A stretch of DNA of 64,000 bases from Algorimicrobium echini (GTDB lineage: Bacteria; Bacteroidota; Bacteroidia; Flavobacteriales; Flavobacteriaceae): assembly GCF_900115185.1 (NCBI RefSeq), contig NZ_FOVN01000005.1, positions 131,501-195,500 of the forward strand, in the 5' to 3' direction. The position numbers and the translations under genes are program-made. Below the pieces are notes generated by a model, which saw nothing but the letters and a program-made list of their open reading frames with translations, was not told the DNA's origin and did not search any database. The stretch's first letter is position 1, and every line of letters starts with the position of its first letter. This document shows, one piece after another, positions 35,868 to 44,946 of the stretch.

Positions 35868-37832
35868 TTAATTAACCATAATTTTTTTAATAGTCGTTCT
35901 ATCCTCTGAAGTTATTTGCATTAGAAACATACCACTTGAAAGGTTTAAATCTATGGTTGCGTTATCAACGGCTTTTGTAAATAGTGCTCTTCCGTCCATA
36001 GAATAAACAGTTATATTGGCTGATTTTTTTAACCCTTTAATATAAACCCGTCCTGTAGTTGGATTTGGATACACTGAAACAGTATCTAACGAATTTTCAT
36101 CAATACTTAAGGGTTGTACCCATGTTTCTCCAATGTTATCACCCCAAATATATTCAATTAATTCAGGTTGATCTATAAACGGGTTTCTGTTGTATTGCCA
36201 TGTATAAATGACATTATTTCTGTTCATTTCAAAATCATCTGGCGGATCATTTCTGTGCCATTCTAATAGCGTTTGTAAGTCGCCAAACTGTCCAACATTG
36301 CCATCTGGATAACCATTAACAATATCTAGACCGTTATAACGTACAGCTAGATAAAAAACACCTCGTGCTACATCACCTTTAAAACCGCCTAACGTACCAA
36401 CTGGGCCAGTATACTCTCCATAAAACTGATTGTTTCTACTACTGTTTTCAGGACCATCTACAGCTCTTAAAGCATGAGCATCAGAATTTCCATGTCGCAG
36501 TGAATCCGCTTTCGTGGTCCAGAAAATATCTTTTCCATCTGCAATTTCATCTTCTTCAATACTGTAATAACCAGCACGAGAACGTGGAAAGGTATGTTCC
36601 CTATTCCACTTACCATTACTATCGGAAGTTAATTGAAAATCCAATTTTGCACGACCTTGCTCTAAATATACCAGCCAAACTTCGTTACTATTTTCTGGAT
36701 TTTGATCGGCTTCTTTTAAAATATCAATCACATCGGCATAAGTTTGCGCTCTTACTACTGAAGGATCGGCAATTATATCCTGCAAAGCTTGCTTTAAATT
36801 TGCATCAGACAAACCATCTAAACTATTATAATAACCGCTAGGTTGAGTACTTGTTACATTGCCAAAAGTAGAATTTAAAGGCGTTCCAAAACTGGCAACG
36901 GTAAAATCATCATCAATGGCTCGAAGTTTTATAAAGTTATTAAACGGAATATAAGGTGAAGGCAAGTTGACAAATTTAATAACTGGTTCTTCATCTCCTT
37001 CATCTTCTGTATCATTAACTAGCGTAATAGAGGTTGAAACAGAATTTTGTCCGTTTGGAATGGTAACAGTCGTGCTTCCTGTATAGTCCATAGTATTAAA
37101 TCCTGCATTTGATAATGAAAATGAGAAAGTAGCGTCTGAATCCACGTTTGTTTGCGAAGTAAATGTTATGAGTATGGTTTCGCCTTCCTGATACTGTTCC
37201 GCATCTGTAGATATAGCAATGCTATTAAAAACTATTCCGCTACCATCATTTAAGGCACGTGGTGTTGGTGTAGTAGACGTATACGTACCATCATTATTCC
37301 GCTGAATAGAATTGGTATTATTTCCTGGGCCTTCATTAATTTGCTCAATACTGGCAAAATTTGGATCAGCACTAAAAATAGCTATCATGTCCTCATCATC
37401 TGAATCCGAGGTATCATAAATTAATACATCAATAAGGTTATCAATGGTTGCAACAGTTTCTTCGGGAAAATCAAAATCACTTCCTTGATAAATAGCCACA
37501 GCATCTGCACCATTTTGAATAGTATTTGCAGCAATTAATAATTGAGGAAAAGGTGTAACCGTATCGCTTCCTATTAATAATAAACCATTTTCATCTGTGG
37601 TATAACCATCTAAATCAATAGTAAAGTAGCTAGAGTTACCACCAGAATTGGAACCATTAAAAAACACCACCACATAACCATCTAGATTAAAATTAGGCAC
37701 GTCTGATTTAATTTCTAAAAATTCCTGGTCATCAATACCTGGCGTATCACAATCCAACTCATTAATTACAATCTGGCTAAAGGATTGAAAGCCAATAAAA
37801 AATAGTAAAATAAATAGTAAATTATATTTCAT
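35868..37832 (-). CDS. Secreted endonuclease I with lamin-tail and T9SS sorting domains
   Basis: 654 residues from the ATG at 37832: signal peptide (MKYNLLFILLFFIGFQSFSQ), a lamin-tail-like beta domain (about 20-190; IVINELDCDTPG, DGYVVVFFNG), a Calx-beta/Ig-like linker domain (about 205-300), endonuclease I catalytic domain (about 320-560) with WNREHTFPRSRAG (from residue 409; the His-containing nuclease motif) and DAHALRAVDGPENSSRNNQ, and a type A sorting domain (about 580-654; VYPNPTTGRVYIKG). Likely an extracellular DNase for nutrient or phosphate scavenging. The in-frame ATG at 37850 lies in the promoter box and is rejected. Confidence 0.9.
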   Translation of the reverse strand: MKYNLLFILLFFIGFQSFSQIVINELDCDTPGIDDQEFLEIKSDVPNFNLDGYVVVFFNGSNSGGNSSYFTIDLDGYTTDENGLLLIGSDTVTPFPQLLIAANTIQNGADAVAIYQGSDFDFPEETVATIDNLIDVLIYDTSDSDDEDMIAIFSADPNFASIEQINEGPGNNTNSIQRNNDGTYTSTTPTPRALNDGSGIVFNSIAISTDAEQYQEGETILITFTSQTNVDSDATFSFSLSNAGFNTMDYTGSTTVTIPNGQNSVSTSITLVNDTEDEGDEEPVIKFVNLPSPYIPFNNFIKLRAIDDDFTVASFGTPLNSTFGNVTSTQPSGYYNSLDGLSDANLKQALQDIIADPSVVRAQTYADVIDILKEADQNPENSNEVWLVYLEQGRAKLDFQLTSDSNGKWNREHTFPRSRAGYYSIEEDEIADGKDIFWTTKADSLRHGNSDAHALRAVDGPENSSRNNQFYGEYTGPVGTLGGFKGDVARGVFYLAVRYNGLDIVNGYPDGNVGQFGDLQTLLEWHRNDPPDDFEMNRNNVIYTWQYNRNPFIDQPELIEYIWGDNIGETWVQPLSIDENSLDTVSVYPNPTTGRVYIKGLKKSANITVYSMDGRALFTKAVDNATIDLNLSSGMFLMQITSEDRTTIKKIMVN

Positions 37833-37847
37833 AAAAAGGGGTTTTTG

Positions 37848-37855
37848 CAAATGTA
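37848..37855 (-). promoter_or_regulatory. -7 promoter element for the secreted nuclease
   Basis: Reads TACATTTG on the minus strand, 15 nt before the ATG at 37832. It excludes the longer start at 37850. Confidence 0.55.
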
Positions 37856-37940
37856 AGGAACTACTTTAGGAATTATTATTTTATAGATTATTAAATTCTT
37901 AAATTTAACATCTTAACTAAAAATCATTTTCAGTTAATTT

Positions 37941-38093
37941 ATGAAAAAACAATTTTTTAAATTTTTAGCTAAAGTAAACAAAGTATTGTTACCAAGTTTT
38001 ACAAAACAAGGCTTGGACTTGAGTAAAGCGAGTAAAATTCAAATGGCCATTTTTGGCTGGAAATTATATGTAACAAAAAATGCTTTAGATTAA
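37941..38093 (+). CDS. Small basic protein, 50 residues
   Basis: Opens MKKQFFKFLAKVNKVLLPSF and ends WKLYVTKNALD; strongly basic with two amphipathic segments. From memory, near-identical tiny proteins occur across Flavobacteriia and some are labelled SsrA-binding protein; it is far shorter than SmpB (about 150 residues) and lacks its barrel, so that label is not supported. It lies just upstream of tRNA-Arg on the same strand. No promoter box is obvious. Confidence 0.65.
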   Translation: MKKQFFKFLAKVNKVLLPSFTKQGLDLSKASKIQMAIFGWKLYVTKNALD

Positions 38094-38104
38094 TTGTCAT
38101 TTTA

Positions 38105-38136
38105 TTTGGCATATATTAGAAAAACAAATATATTTG
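38105..38136 (+). promoter_or_regulatory. tRNA-Arg promoter
   Basis: TTTG at 38105-38108, 20-nt spacer, TATATTTG at 38129-38136: a consensus Bacteroidota promoter ending 14 nt before the tRNA 5' end. Confidence 0.8.
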
Positions 38137-38149
38137 CACCCACAAAAAC

Positions 38150-38223
38150 GGCCTCGTGGCGCAACTGAATAGCGCACTTGATTACGGCTCAAGAGGTTAC
38201 TGGTTTGAATCCAGTCGAGGTCA
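38150..38223 (+). tRNA. tRNA-Arg (anticodon ACG)
   Basis: 74 nt fold as a cloverleaf: acceptor GGCCTCG/CGAGGTC with one G-U pair, anticodon stem CTTGA/TCAAG around loop TTACGGC (anticodon ACG, presumably edited to ICG), T arm CTGG-TTTGAAT-CCAG, discriminator A. CCA is not encoded. Confidence 0.95.
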
Positions 38224-38242
38224 CGAATAAATTACTTAAATA

Positions 38243-38282
38243 AGAAAAAAACGCCAAGCTAGCTTGAGCGTTTTTTTTGTTT
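38243..38282 (+). terminator. tRNA-Arg terminator
   Basis: Stem AAAAAAACGC/GCGTTTTTTT with an inner CAAGCTAGCTTG palindrome, then a T-run. Confidence 0.88.
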
Positions 38283-38350
38283 TTTATGGATTTCCAGAGC
38301 GTAGCTTTAGGAATGTTAAGTAATTGAAAAAAAATCAATTTGCATTGTAA

Positions 38351-38455
38351 ACAACTAAAAACTGTAGCCTTACACGTGTTCTAGAGGCAGAGGCTTTTTA
38401 ATCAATTGCATTCAGGAAAAATTACTGCGTTATGTAAACACAGGTGTTTAGTTGT
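38351..38455. repeat. Imperfect inverted repeat in non-coding gap
   Basis: ACAACTAAAAACTGT (38351-38365) and ACAGGTGTTTAGTTGT (38440-38455) are inverse copies apart from one indel and one mismatch, enclosing about 75 nt. It lies between the tRNA-Arg terminator and ohr, a 235-nt stretch with no gene. Confidence 0.45.
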
Positions 38456-38466
38456 GGACTTGGTTA

Positions 38467-38498
38467 CAAAAAAACTCACCATTTGGTAAGTTTTTTTA
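38467..38498 (-). terminator. ohr terminator
   Basis: AAAAAACTCACC / GGTAAGTTTTTT stem with one mismatch, T-run on the minus strand, directly after the ohr stop. Confidence 0.75.
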
Positions 38499-38517
38499 TT
38501 TATATTTTTATTGATAG

Positions 38518-38946
38518 CTATTCATCTAACAATAGGTTCAAGTTTACGGTAATATTATCGCGAGTTGCTTTACTAAAAGGGCAAACTTCATGTGCTTTCT
38601 CGACCAAATCCTCACCTGTTTCAAGATCTACACCTGGAATATAACAATCCAAAGTCGCCTCTAAGAAAAATCCGTCATCATCTTTACAAAATCCTATTAT
38701 AGCTGTAACGCTTAATTCTTCTTCATCTATTTTAATACCTTCGCTATTAGCAACAGACTGAATAGCACCACCAAAACATGCTGCATATGCGGCACCAAAT
38801 AATTGTTCTGGGTTGGCACCATCTCCTCCATCTCCTCCCATGGATTTTGGTACTGATAAATTGAAATCTACTGGACTGTTGTCAGATTTGACATATCCCT
38901 TTCTTCCGCCCACTGCTTGGGTAGTTGCTTCATATAATGTTTTCAT
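38518..38946 (-). CDS. ohr: Organic hydroperoxide resistance protein (OsmC/Ohr)
   Basis: A 142-residue thiol peroxidase that reduces organic hydroperoxides with lipoyl or dihydrolipoamide electrons. The two catalytic cysteines are visible: Cys57 in GAAYAACFGGAI and Cys122 in HEVCPFSKATR. GANPEQLFGAAYAACF and the ENITVNLNL-like end (DNITVNLNL) place it in the Ohr rather than OsmC or YhfA branch. Monocistronic with its own terminator. No adjacent OhrR regulator was found. Confidence 0.94.
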   Translation of the reverse strand: MKTLYEATTQAVGGRKGYVKSDNSPVDFNLSVPKSMGGDGGDGANPEQLFGAAYAACFGGAIQSVANSEGIKIDEEELSVTAIIGFCKDDDGFFLEATLDCYIPGVDLETGEDLVEKAHEVCPFSKATRDNITVNLNLLLDE

Positions 38947-39059
38947 TATTACTATTTTTTAAGTTTTCCTTTTAAATATACTACCATTATGGTTGTTGGT
39001 AAAAGGATTAATCATAAAATTCTCATAAAATACCAACGCTTATATGATTGTTAAACAAA

Positions 39060-39096
39060 AAAAAAAAGCAAACTCTAATTTAGAATTTGCTTTTTC
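39060..39096 (-). terminator. clpS terminator
   Basis: AAAAAGCAAA/TTTGCTTTTT stem (39062-39071 against 39085-39094) with an inner TCTA/TAGA, T-run on the minus strand. Confidence 0.85.
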
Positions 39097-39113
39097 AAAA
39101 CATCTCTTTTTAA

Positions 39114-39389
39114 TTAATTTATTTCTGCACTTAAGCCAGCTTCCAGAAGCATGGAACATCTGGGCTCAAGATCTTTATAGGATCCCGTTTTAACCGTGCA
39201 CTGTCCTTTATAATGTACTAATATGGAGCACTGTTCAGCTTGTTCTGGAGTATGATCACAGGCATAAATTAAGGTATTTATAACATGATCAAAGGTGTTT
39301 ACATCATCATTATAAAGAATTATTTCGTTTTCTTTTAAAACATCTTCTTTAAGTAAAACGTCTTCTAAAGTTTGTTCTTTGGTACTCAT
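39114..39389 (-). CDS. clpS: ATP-dependent Clp protease adaptor ClpS
   Basis: Delivers N-end-rule substrates to ClpAP-type proteases. The conserved core is present: ILYNDDVNTFDHVINTL (DD/N pocket residues), the HTPEQAEQCSILVHYKGQC helix and VKTGSYKDLEPRC. I set the start at MSTKEQTL (ATG 39389); a longer form from 39425 adds 12 residues not usual in the family. Downstream of prmA in the same direction and probably the last gene of the tpiA-prmA-clpS unit. Confidence 0.92.
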   Translation of the reverse strand: MSTKEQTLEDVLLKEDVLKENEIILYNDDVNTFDHVINTLIYACDHTPEQAEQCSILVHYKGQCTVKTGSYKDLEPRCSMLLEAGLSAEIN

Positions 39390-39432
39390 ACTATTAAAAT
39401 TTAGCGTTTTTGAAATGACTTTCAATTAGCCT

Positions 39433-40272
39433 TTATTCTTTTTCAAATTTTAGGGCAACCCAATCGTTCCGTTGTAATGTATCAACGAGTTTTAAGTTGT
39501 ATTTATTGCAAAGCTCTTCAATTACAGGAATATCGTCGAAATAAAATCCACTTAAAAATAATAAACCTTTTGGATTTAAACAAGTTGTATATTGTGGAAT
39601 ATCTTGGAGTAGGATATTTCTATTAATATTAGCTATAATAATATCGTAATTTTTATTGGTTAATAAACTAACATCTCCTTCGTAAACTGAAATATGATGG
39701 CAGTTATTTCTTTCTACATTCTCCACACTATTTAAGTAGCACCAATTATCAATATCAATAGCATCTAATTTTTTGGCACCTTTCATTTCAGCCAAAATAG
39801 CCAACACACCAGTCCCACAACCCATATCTAATACGGTTTTATCGATAAAATCATTTTTAAGTATGTGTTGAATCATCATATGAGTGGTTTCATGATGTCC
39901 TGTTCCAAAACTCATTTTGGGTTCTATAATAATATCATACTTGGTCTGGAATTTTTCATGAAAAGGTGCTCGAACAGCACAAACATCATCAACTATTATT
40001 GGATTGAAGTTTCGTTCCCATTCAGCATTCCAATTTACCTGCTCTATTTCGTTGAATTCATAGGTAATTTTAAATTCATTAGATGCTAAAATTTGAATAT
40101 CCGTTAAAATATCTTTGTTCCAGTCCGTCTTCTGGATATAGGCTGTTACACCTGATTCCGTTTCTACAAAACTCTCAAATCCGGCATATCCTAATTCGGC
40201 TATTAAAATTTCAACCGCTGGCTGTAACGGTGTTACCGTAAAATCGTAACCAATATAAATTGTATTTGACAT
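39433..40272 (-). CDS. prmA: Ribosomal protein L11 methyltransferase
   Basis: SAM-dependent trimethylation of ribosomal protein L11. 279 residues: N-terminal substrate-recognition domain, then the methyltransferase with FGTGHHETTH (122-131) and the SAM loop VLDMGCGTGVLAI (GCGTG 151-155), and DIIIANINRNILL (the NPPF-like motif IV, here IANINRN as usual in PrmA). It starts 12 nt after the tpiA stop and so is co-transcribed. Confidence 0.95.
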   Translation of the reverse strand: MSNTIYIGYDFTVTPLQPAVEILIAELGYAGFESFVETESGVTAYIQKTDWNKDILTDIQILASNEFKITYEFNEIEQVNWNAEWERNFNPIIVDDVCAVRAPFHEKFQTKYDIIIEPKMSFGTGHHETTHMMIQHILKNDFIDKTVLDMGCGTGVLAILAEMKGAKKLDAIDIDNWCYLNSVENVERNNCHHISVYEGDVSLLTNKNYDIIIANINRNILLQDIPQYTTCLNPKGLLFLSGFYFDDIPVIEELCNKYNLKLVDTLQRNDWVALKFEKE

Positions 40273-40284
40273 ATTTTTTAAAAC

Positions 40285-41034
40285 TTAAAACGCATTTACT
40301 ATTGCCATAAAATCTTCAGCTTTCAGTGCTGCTCCTCCTATTAATCCGCCATCCACGTCTGGCTTGGAGAATATTTCTCTGGCATTATTTGGTTTCACAC
40401 TTCCGCCATATAATATAGAAACAGAGTCGGCTAGATTTTGGCCATATTTATTGGCCAATGTTTCTCTTATAAACGCATGCATATCTTGAGCTTGCTCCGG
40501 ACTAGCCGTTTCTCCGGTTCCAATAGCCCAAACTGGTTCATAGGCTAAAATAAGGCTATTAAATGCGTCAGAATTTAAATGAAATAACGCCTTTTTAATT
40601 TGATTCTCTACAACCATTTCATGATTATTAGACTTTCTATCAGCCAGTTCTTCACCAAAACAAAAAATAACACGCATGTTATTTTTTAAGGCTGTATTTA
40701 CTTTTTGAGCTAGTAAATCATCTGTTTCATTAAAATATGCACGACGTTCACTATGTCCTAAAATAACGGTTTGAATGCCAACACTTTTTAACATACCTGC
40801 GCTTATCTCTCCAGTATAAGCACCACTTTCAGCAAAATGCATATTTTGTGCAACAACCTCAATATCCGAATGTCTTAAAGCCTCAAATGCATGCCAAAGA
40901 TTTGTAAATGCTGGCGCAATCATCATATCTGCATCAGATATTTTTACATGTTTTTTTAATTCCGTTATTAATGATTCTGTCATAGCCAAATCATTATTCA
41001 TTTTCCAGTTTCCAGCAACTATTTGCTTTCTCAT
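40285..41034 (-). CDS. tpiA: Triosephosphate isomerase
   Basis: Glycolytic interconversion of DHAP and glyceraldehyde-3-phosphate. 249 residues with all catalytic residues: Asn9/Lys11 in AGNWKMN, His94 in ILGHSERR and Glu166 in LAYEPVWAIGTG; phosphate-gripping GGSVKPNNA and GGLIGGAAL near the end. A CCTTCT/AGAAGG hairpin lies just upstream of the start (41048-41062) without a T-run, so it may be a leader element. Confidence 0.97.
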   Translation of the reverse strand: MRKQIVAGNWKMNNDLAMTESLITELKKHVKISDADMMIAPAFTNLWHAFEALRHSDIEVVAQNMHFAESGAYTGEISAGMLKSVGIQTVILGHSERRAYFNETDDLLAQKVNTALKNNMRVIFCFGEELADRKSNNHEMVVENQIKKALFHLNSDAFNSLILAYEPVWAIGTGETASPEQAQDMHAFIRETLANKYGQNLADSVSILYGGSVKPNNAREIFSKPDVDGGLIGGAALKAEDFMAIVNAF

Positions 41035-41163
41035 AAGCCCAACTTAACCTTCTTAAAGAGAAGGAACTTTTATTTAGAGTTAAAATTTAAATTTGATTAT
41101 CTATAACATATTCACTTACCTAGAATTAAGATTGTGAATTCATGATTGCAATGTGAAGACTAT

Positions 41164-42228
41164 CTACTGAAGACTAACCTTCGGATCCAACCAGGTATAA
41201 ATAATATCGACAAAAATATTGATTATTATAAAGATAACCGCAATTATCAATACAGATCCCATAATAACAGGTAAATCTAGCGTGTTTAATGCATTTACAA
41301 TTTCTTTACCAAGACCATTCCATCCAAAAATATACTCTACAAAAACAGCTCCTGCTAACATAGAAGCAAACCAACCAGAAATAGCTGTCACTACCGGATT
41401 TAAAGCATTTTTAACCGCATGCTTTCGTATAATTTGAAATTCACTTAAGCCTTTTGCTCTTGCTGTGCGAATAAAGTCTTGATTATAGATTTCTAATAAT
41501 GAATTCCGCATGAGCTGAATAACAACCGCTAACGGCCGAATACCCAAAACAAGTGCTGGAAGTATTAAATTTTTCCATTGAATGTGCATAGCTTGACCAT
41601 AATCATCCAGTTCATACAAACTACCCGTCATTTCCAAATTGGTATATTCATGAAGCACAAAACCAAAAAACCAAGCAAACAAAATAGCACTAAAAAATGA
41701 CGGCACACTCATACCTACTGTACTCACAATTTGAATGCCTTTATCCAACCACGTATTTTTATAAATAGCTGACACAACCCCTAAAATTAAACCAATAAAT
41801 AAGGCAATAGTTATTGCTGACACAGCCAATACAGCAGTATTTGGCAAGGTTTCGCTAATAACTTCAGAAACACGTTTTCCTTGTTTTGTAAAAGATTCTC
41901 GTAAATATGGAAGTTTTAAAACGGTAGTTATATTACCAATAGAAAACAACGTGGTTGCGGAATACTTCCCAGCTCGTAAATAGGTGTAATCTGTTTCATT
42001 TTTAGAATGAAATGATATGGGTAATAAATCGTTTAAATAATAAAAATATTGGGTTGTTTTAGGTTTATCAAAACCATATTTCTGTCGGACAGCTTCAACC
42101 TGCTCCGCTGTTTGATTTTGACCTAACATCATTTTAGCAGGATCGCCAGGCAATACATTAAATAACAAAAATATTACCGTTACCACTCCAAAAAGGGTTA
42201 GTAATGCATAGGTAATTTTATGTAACAA
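41164..42228 (-). CDS. DppB/OppB-type ABC transporter permease (non-ATG start)
   Basis: 354-residue inner-membrane permease of peptide/nickel ABC systems: N-terminal helix, FNVLPGDPAKMMLGQNQTAEQVEAVRQKYGFDKP signature after it, and the C-terminal BPD domain with RTARAKGLSEFQIIRKHAVKNALNPV (EAA-type loop). No partner permease, ATPase or binding protein lies nearby, so it must use subunits encoded elsewhere. There is no ATG: the frame opens only with CTG (42240) or TTG (42228) before LLHKITYALLTLFGVV; I use the TTG. Confidence 0.88.
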   Translation of the reverse strand: MLHKITYALLTLFGVVTVIFLLFNVLPGDPAKMMLGQNQTAEQVEAVRQKYGFDKPKTTQYFYYLNDLLPISFHSKNETDYTYLRAGKYSATTLFSIGNITTVLKLPYLRESFTKQGKRVSEVISETLPNTAVLAVSAITIALFIGLILGVVSAIYKNTWLDKGIQIVSTVGMSVPSFFSAILFAWFFGFVLHEYTNLEMTGSLYELDDYGQAMHIQWKNLILPALVLGIRPLAVVIQLMRNSLLEIYNQDFIRTARAKGLSEFQIIRKHAVKNALNPVVTAISGWFASMLAGAVFVEYIFGWNGLGKEIVNALNTLDLPVIMGSVLIIAVIFIIINIFVDIIYTWLDPKVSLQ

Positions 42229-42275
42229 ATAGCTTATCAGAAGTAAATATCTTTATTTTTAAAATTAATTAACGC

Positions 42276-43373
42276 TTAAAGCTTGATAGCTTCCACATCA
42301 TTCCAATGGACTTTTTGAACAACGGTTCCTTTCTCTAGTTTCACAATTCCAGGACTTGCTCTAACCACAGTTTTTAATGCTTTTTCATCGCATAAATAAA
42401 AATCAAAGTTAAGTTTATGCTTTGCTTTAAAGCGTGCTTTCTCTTCTCCACCAGATGCAGACAGACCAATTACTGTGTATCCTTTTTTAAGAGCCTCATC
42501 AGAAAAAGTTTTTAATTTTGCTACACCATCTGGTTCTGCAGTTGCCAAATTATACATGATTATCATGATAAGCTTATCTTTTTCCAAAAAATATGTTGTC
42601 AGATCCTCGTCTTCAGTTTCTATTGAAAAATCGACAACAGGTGGTTCATAACCAGGATCAATTACTTTAGACTCTACACCTACATATTCACCATCAACAG
42701 TAGGATAGCTACCGTCTGTAACAAATATTTGTTCCGCTCCATCAACCTTAAAAGTCCATGTAAATTCCTGAACAGGTTTAGGAGCATCATCTGGAACAGT
42801 CATCCCTTCTTGAATATTGGCACCAACCTTATACGCACGGAAGTCTATTGCAGGTAAATGCATTAAAACGTAATATGCAAAGGACAAAGATGCTAGAAAA
42901 CTTAATAACGCAATTGCGGTTGTAATAACAGGTCTGCCAAAAAGTGGTTTTATATGTTTAATTCCAGCTACTAGAATTAAAATAAAAAATAACAATATAA
43001 TATCTTTTGTAAAACTCTCCCATGGTGTTAATTTTAATGCATCACCAAAACACCCACAGTCTTTAACTTTATCAAAATAGGCTGAATAAAATGTTAAAAA
43101 GGTAAAGAAAACAATCATAGCCAATAAGCTGTAAACTGTAAATTTAGACTTATAGCCAATAAGCAGAAAAACGCCTAAAACTACTTCAAAAACAACCACT
43201 AAAATGGATATTATTAAAGCATAAGGCTCCAAAAAAGGAATGTTTAAAACATCTGCACTAAAATATTCTTGTAGTTTATAAGAAAAGCCTAACGGATCGT
43301 TTAACTTAATAAATCCAGATATAATAAAAAGGACTCCAACAAATATGCGACTAACTGCTACAATGTATTTCAT
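42276..43373 (-). CDS. DoxX-like (BT_3928 family) membrane protein with thioredoxin-like C-terminus
   Basis: Four-helix DoxX/MauE-type membrane domain (residues 1-145; RIFVGVLFIISGFIKLNDPLGF, DCGCFGDALKLTPWESF with a conserved Cys-x-Cys), a fifth helix (about 150-170), and a periplasmic thioredoxin-like domain (about 240-360; LIMIIMYNLATAEPDGVAKLKTFSDEALKKGYTVIGLSAS). The usual CxxC of thioredoxins is missing in that domain. The family is common in Bacteroidota; a redox role is inferred. Lies between the DUF1599 and permease genes, 28-47 nt apart, as one operon. Confidence 0.85.
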   Translation of the reverse strand: MKYIVAVSRIFVGVLFIISGFIKLNDPLGFSYKLQEYFSADVLNIPFLEPYALIISILVVVFEVVLGVFLLIGYKSKFTVYSLLAMIVFFTFLTFYSAYFDKVKDCGCFGDALKLTPWESFTKDIILLFFILILVAGIKHIKPLFGRPVITTAIALLSFLASLSFAYYVLMHLPAIDFRAYKVGANIQEGMTVPDDAPKPVQEFTWTFKVDGAEQIFVTDGSYPTVDGEYVGVESKVIDPGYEPPVVDFSIETEDEDLTTYFLEKDKLIMIIMYNLATAEPDGVAKLKTFSDEALKKGYTVIGLSASGGEEKARFKAKHKLNFDFYLCDEKALKTVVRASPGIVKLEKGTVVQKVHWNDVEAIKL

Positions 43374-43401
43374 AATTTTTCTTTCTAAAATCTAAATATA
43401 G

Positions 43402-43947
43402 TTATTGATTGGCTACTTCTAAATGAATTAATGCAAAAACGGCATAATTAATCATATCCTGATAATTGGCATCAATACCTTCGCTTACCAATGTTTTACC
43501 TTGGTTGTTTTCAATTTGCTTTACGCGTAATAATTTTTGAAGAATTAAATCGGTTAAACTACTCACCCGCATATCACGCCAGGCCTCACCGTAATCATGA
43601 TTTTTATTCATCATGAGTTCTTTGGTAATACCAACATGTTCTGTATATAGTTTTACGGCTTCTTCTGTATTTAAGTCCGGCTGCTCAACAACACCTTTTT
43701 CTATTTGAATCAACGCCATAACGCAGTAATTAATAATACCAATAAACTCACTTACTTCACCTTCATCTACTTTTTGAACGGCATTTTGTTGCAAACCGCG
43801 AATTCGTTGCGCTTTAATAAAAATTTGATCTGTTAAAGATGGCAGACGTAAAATACGCCATGCGCTGCCATAATCGGACATTTTTTTCTCGAAAAGGTTT
43901 CTGCAAACAGCAATTACAGCATCATATTCTTGTGAGGTATCTGGCAT
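43402..43947 (-). CDS. DUF1599 protein with two tandem domains
   Basis: 181 residues made of two related halves: EKKMSDYGSAWRILRLPSLTDQIFIKAQRIRGLQ (residues 16-49) and MNKNHDYGEAWRDMRVSSLTDLILQKLLRVKQIE (112-145), each ending in a similar INYCVMALIQIE / INYAVFALIHLE helix. DUF1599 is a nucleotide-modifying-enzyme-like domain of unproven function. Likely first gene of the operon running to clpS, divergent from folP. Confidence 0.88.
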   Translation of the reverse strand: MPDTSQEYDAVIAVCRNLFEKKMSDYGSAWRILRLPSLTDQIFIKAQRIRGLQQNAVQKVDEGEVSEFIGIINYCVMALIQIEKGVVEQPDLNTEEAVKLYTEHVGITKELMMNKNHDYGEAWRDMRVSSLTDLILQKLLRVKQIENNQGKTLVSEGIDANYQDMINYAVFALIHLEVANQ

Positions 43948-44118
43948 GAGTTTCGTTGAATTTTGTGTAAATTTCGCTTAAATTGTTTAAAGTTCAAAGT
44001 TGAATACTGATTGTTTTTATTTTGATATAAATTACCAACTATTTTACTTTGAATATCTTAATTTTGTTTGCTTGTGTGAAGATAATACTTTCAAAAGAAT
44101 AAACTAGATTGCCAAATT

Positions 44119-44940
44119 ATGACCATTAACTGTAAAGGAAACCTAATTGATTTATCAACCCCAAAAGTAATGGGAATATTGAATCTGACACCAGATTCCT
44201 TTTTTGATGGTGGAAAATATAAAAATATAAGCGATGTCCTTTTCCAAGTAGAAACCATGTTACACGAAGGCGCCACCTTTATTGATGTTGGTGCCTATAG
44301 TTCTAAGCCAAATGCTAGTTTTGTTAGTGAAACGGAAGAACTCAATCGAATTATTCCCATTATACAAGGCATTACTGATAAGTTCCCTGATATTTTACTA
44401 TCTGTAGACACCTTTAGAAGTCAAGTAGCCCAACAGAGTATTTTAGCTGGAGCAGCTTTAGTAAACGATATTTCGGCTGGAAAATTAGACACTAATATGC
44501 TGAGTATGGTTGGCAAATTGAAAGTGCCATATGTTATGATGCATATGCGAGGTACACCACAAACAATGCAAACCTTAACCGAATACGAGTTGCTTTTAAA
44601 AGACATCATATTTTATTTTTCCGAAAGGCTATCTGAAGCAAAAAAACACCAGATATCAGATATTATTATTGATCCTGGTTTTGGTTTTGCAAAAACACGC
44701 GAACAAAATTTTAAACTATTAAAACATTTAGAACATTTTAAGATGCTTGAAAAAACACTTCTAATTGGTGTTTCAAGAAAATCAATGATTTACAACACCT
44801 TACAGGTTACAGCCAAAGATGCTCTAAACGGCACAACCGTTTTAAATACAATAGCCTTACAAAAAGGTGCCAACATTCTACGGGTTCATGATGTAAAAGA
44901 AGCCATGGAATGCATTCACTTAACACTTGAAATGACATAA
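44119..44940 (+). CDS. folP: Dihydropteroate synthase
   Basis: Condenses p-aminobenzoate with dihydropterin pyrophosphate in folate synthesis; sulfonamide target. 273 residues with VMGILNLTPDSFFDGGKY (residues 15-32, pterin/phosphate loop), FIDVGAYSSKPNA and SVDTFRSQVAQQ, IDPGFGFAKT and the C-terminal LRVHDV with the Arg-His pair. Starts a plus-strand run with the lipoprotein (6-nt gap) and cdaA (34-nt gap), a conserved order in Flavobacteriaceae. Confidence 0.96.
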   Translation: MTINCKGNLIDLSTPKVMGILNLTPDSFFDGGKYKNISDVLFQVETMLHEGATFIDVGAYSSKPNASFVSETEELNRIIPIIQGITDKFPDILLSVDTFRSQVAQQSILAGAALVNDISAGKLDTNMLSMVGKLKVPYVMMHMRGTPQTMQTLTEYELLLKDIIFYFSERLSEAKKHQISDIIIDPGFGFAKTREQNFKLLKHLEHFKMLEKTLLIGVSRKSMIYNTLQVTAKDALNGTTVLNTIALQKGANILRVHDVKEAMECIHLTLEMT

Positions 44941-44946
44941 TTCCCT

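Noticed and set aside
37941-38093. SsrA-binding protein (smpB) label for the 50-residue basic protein
   Set aside because: Far too short and lacks the SmpB barrel and C-terminal tail motif.
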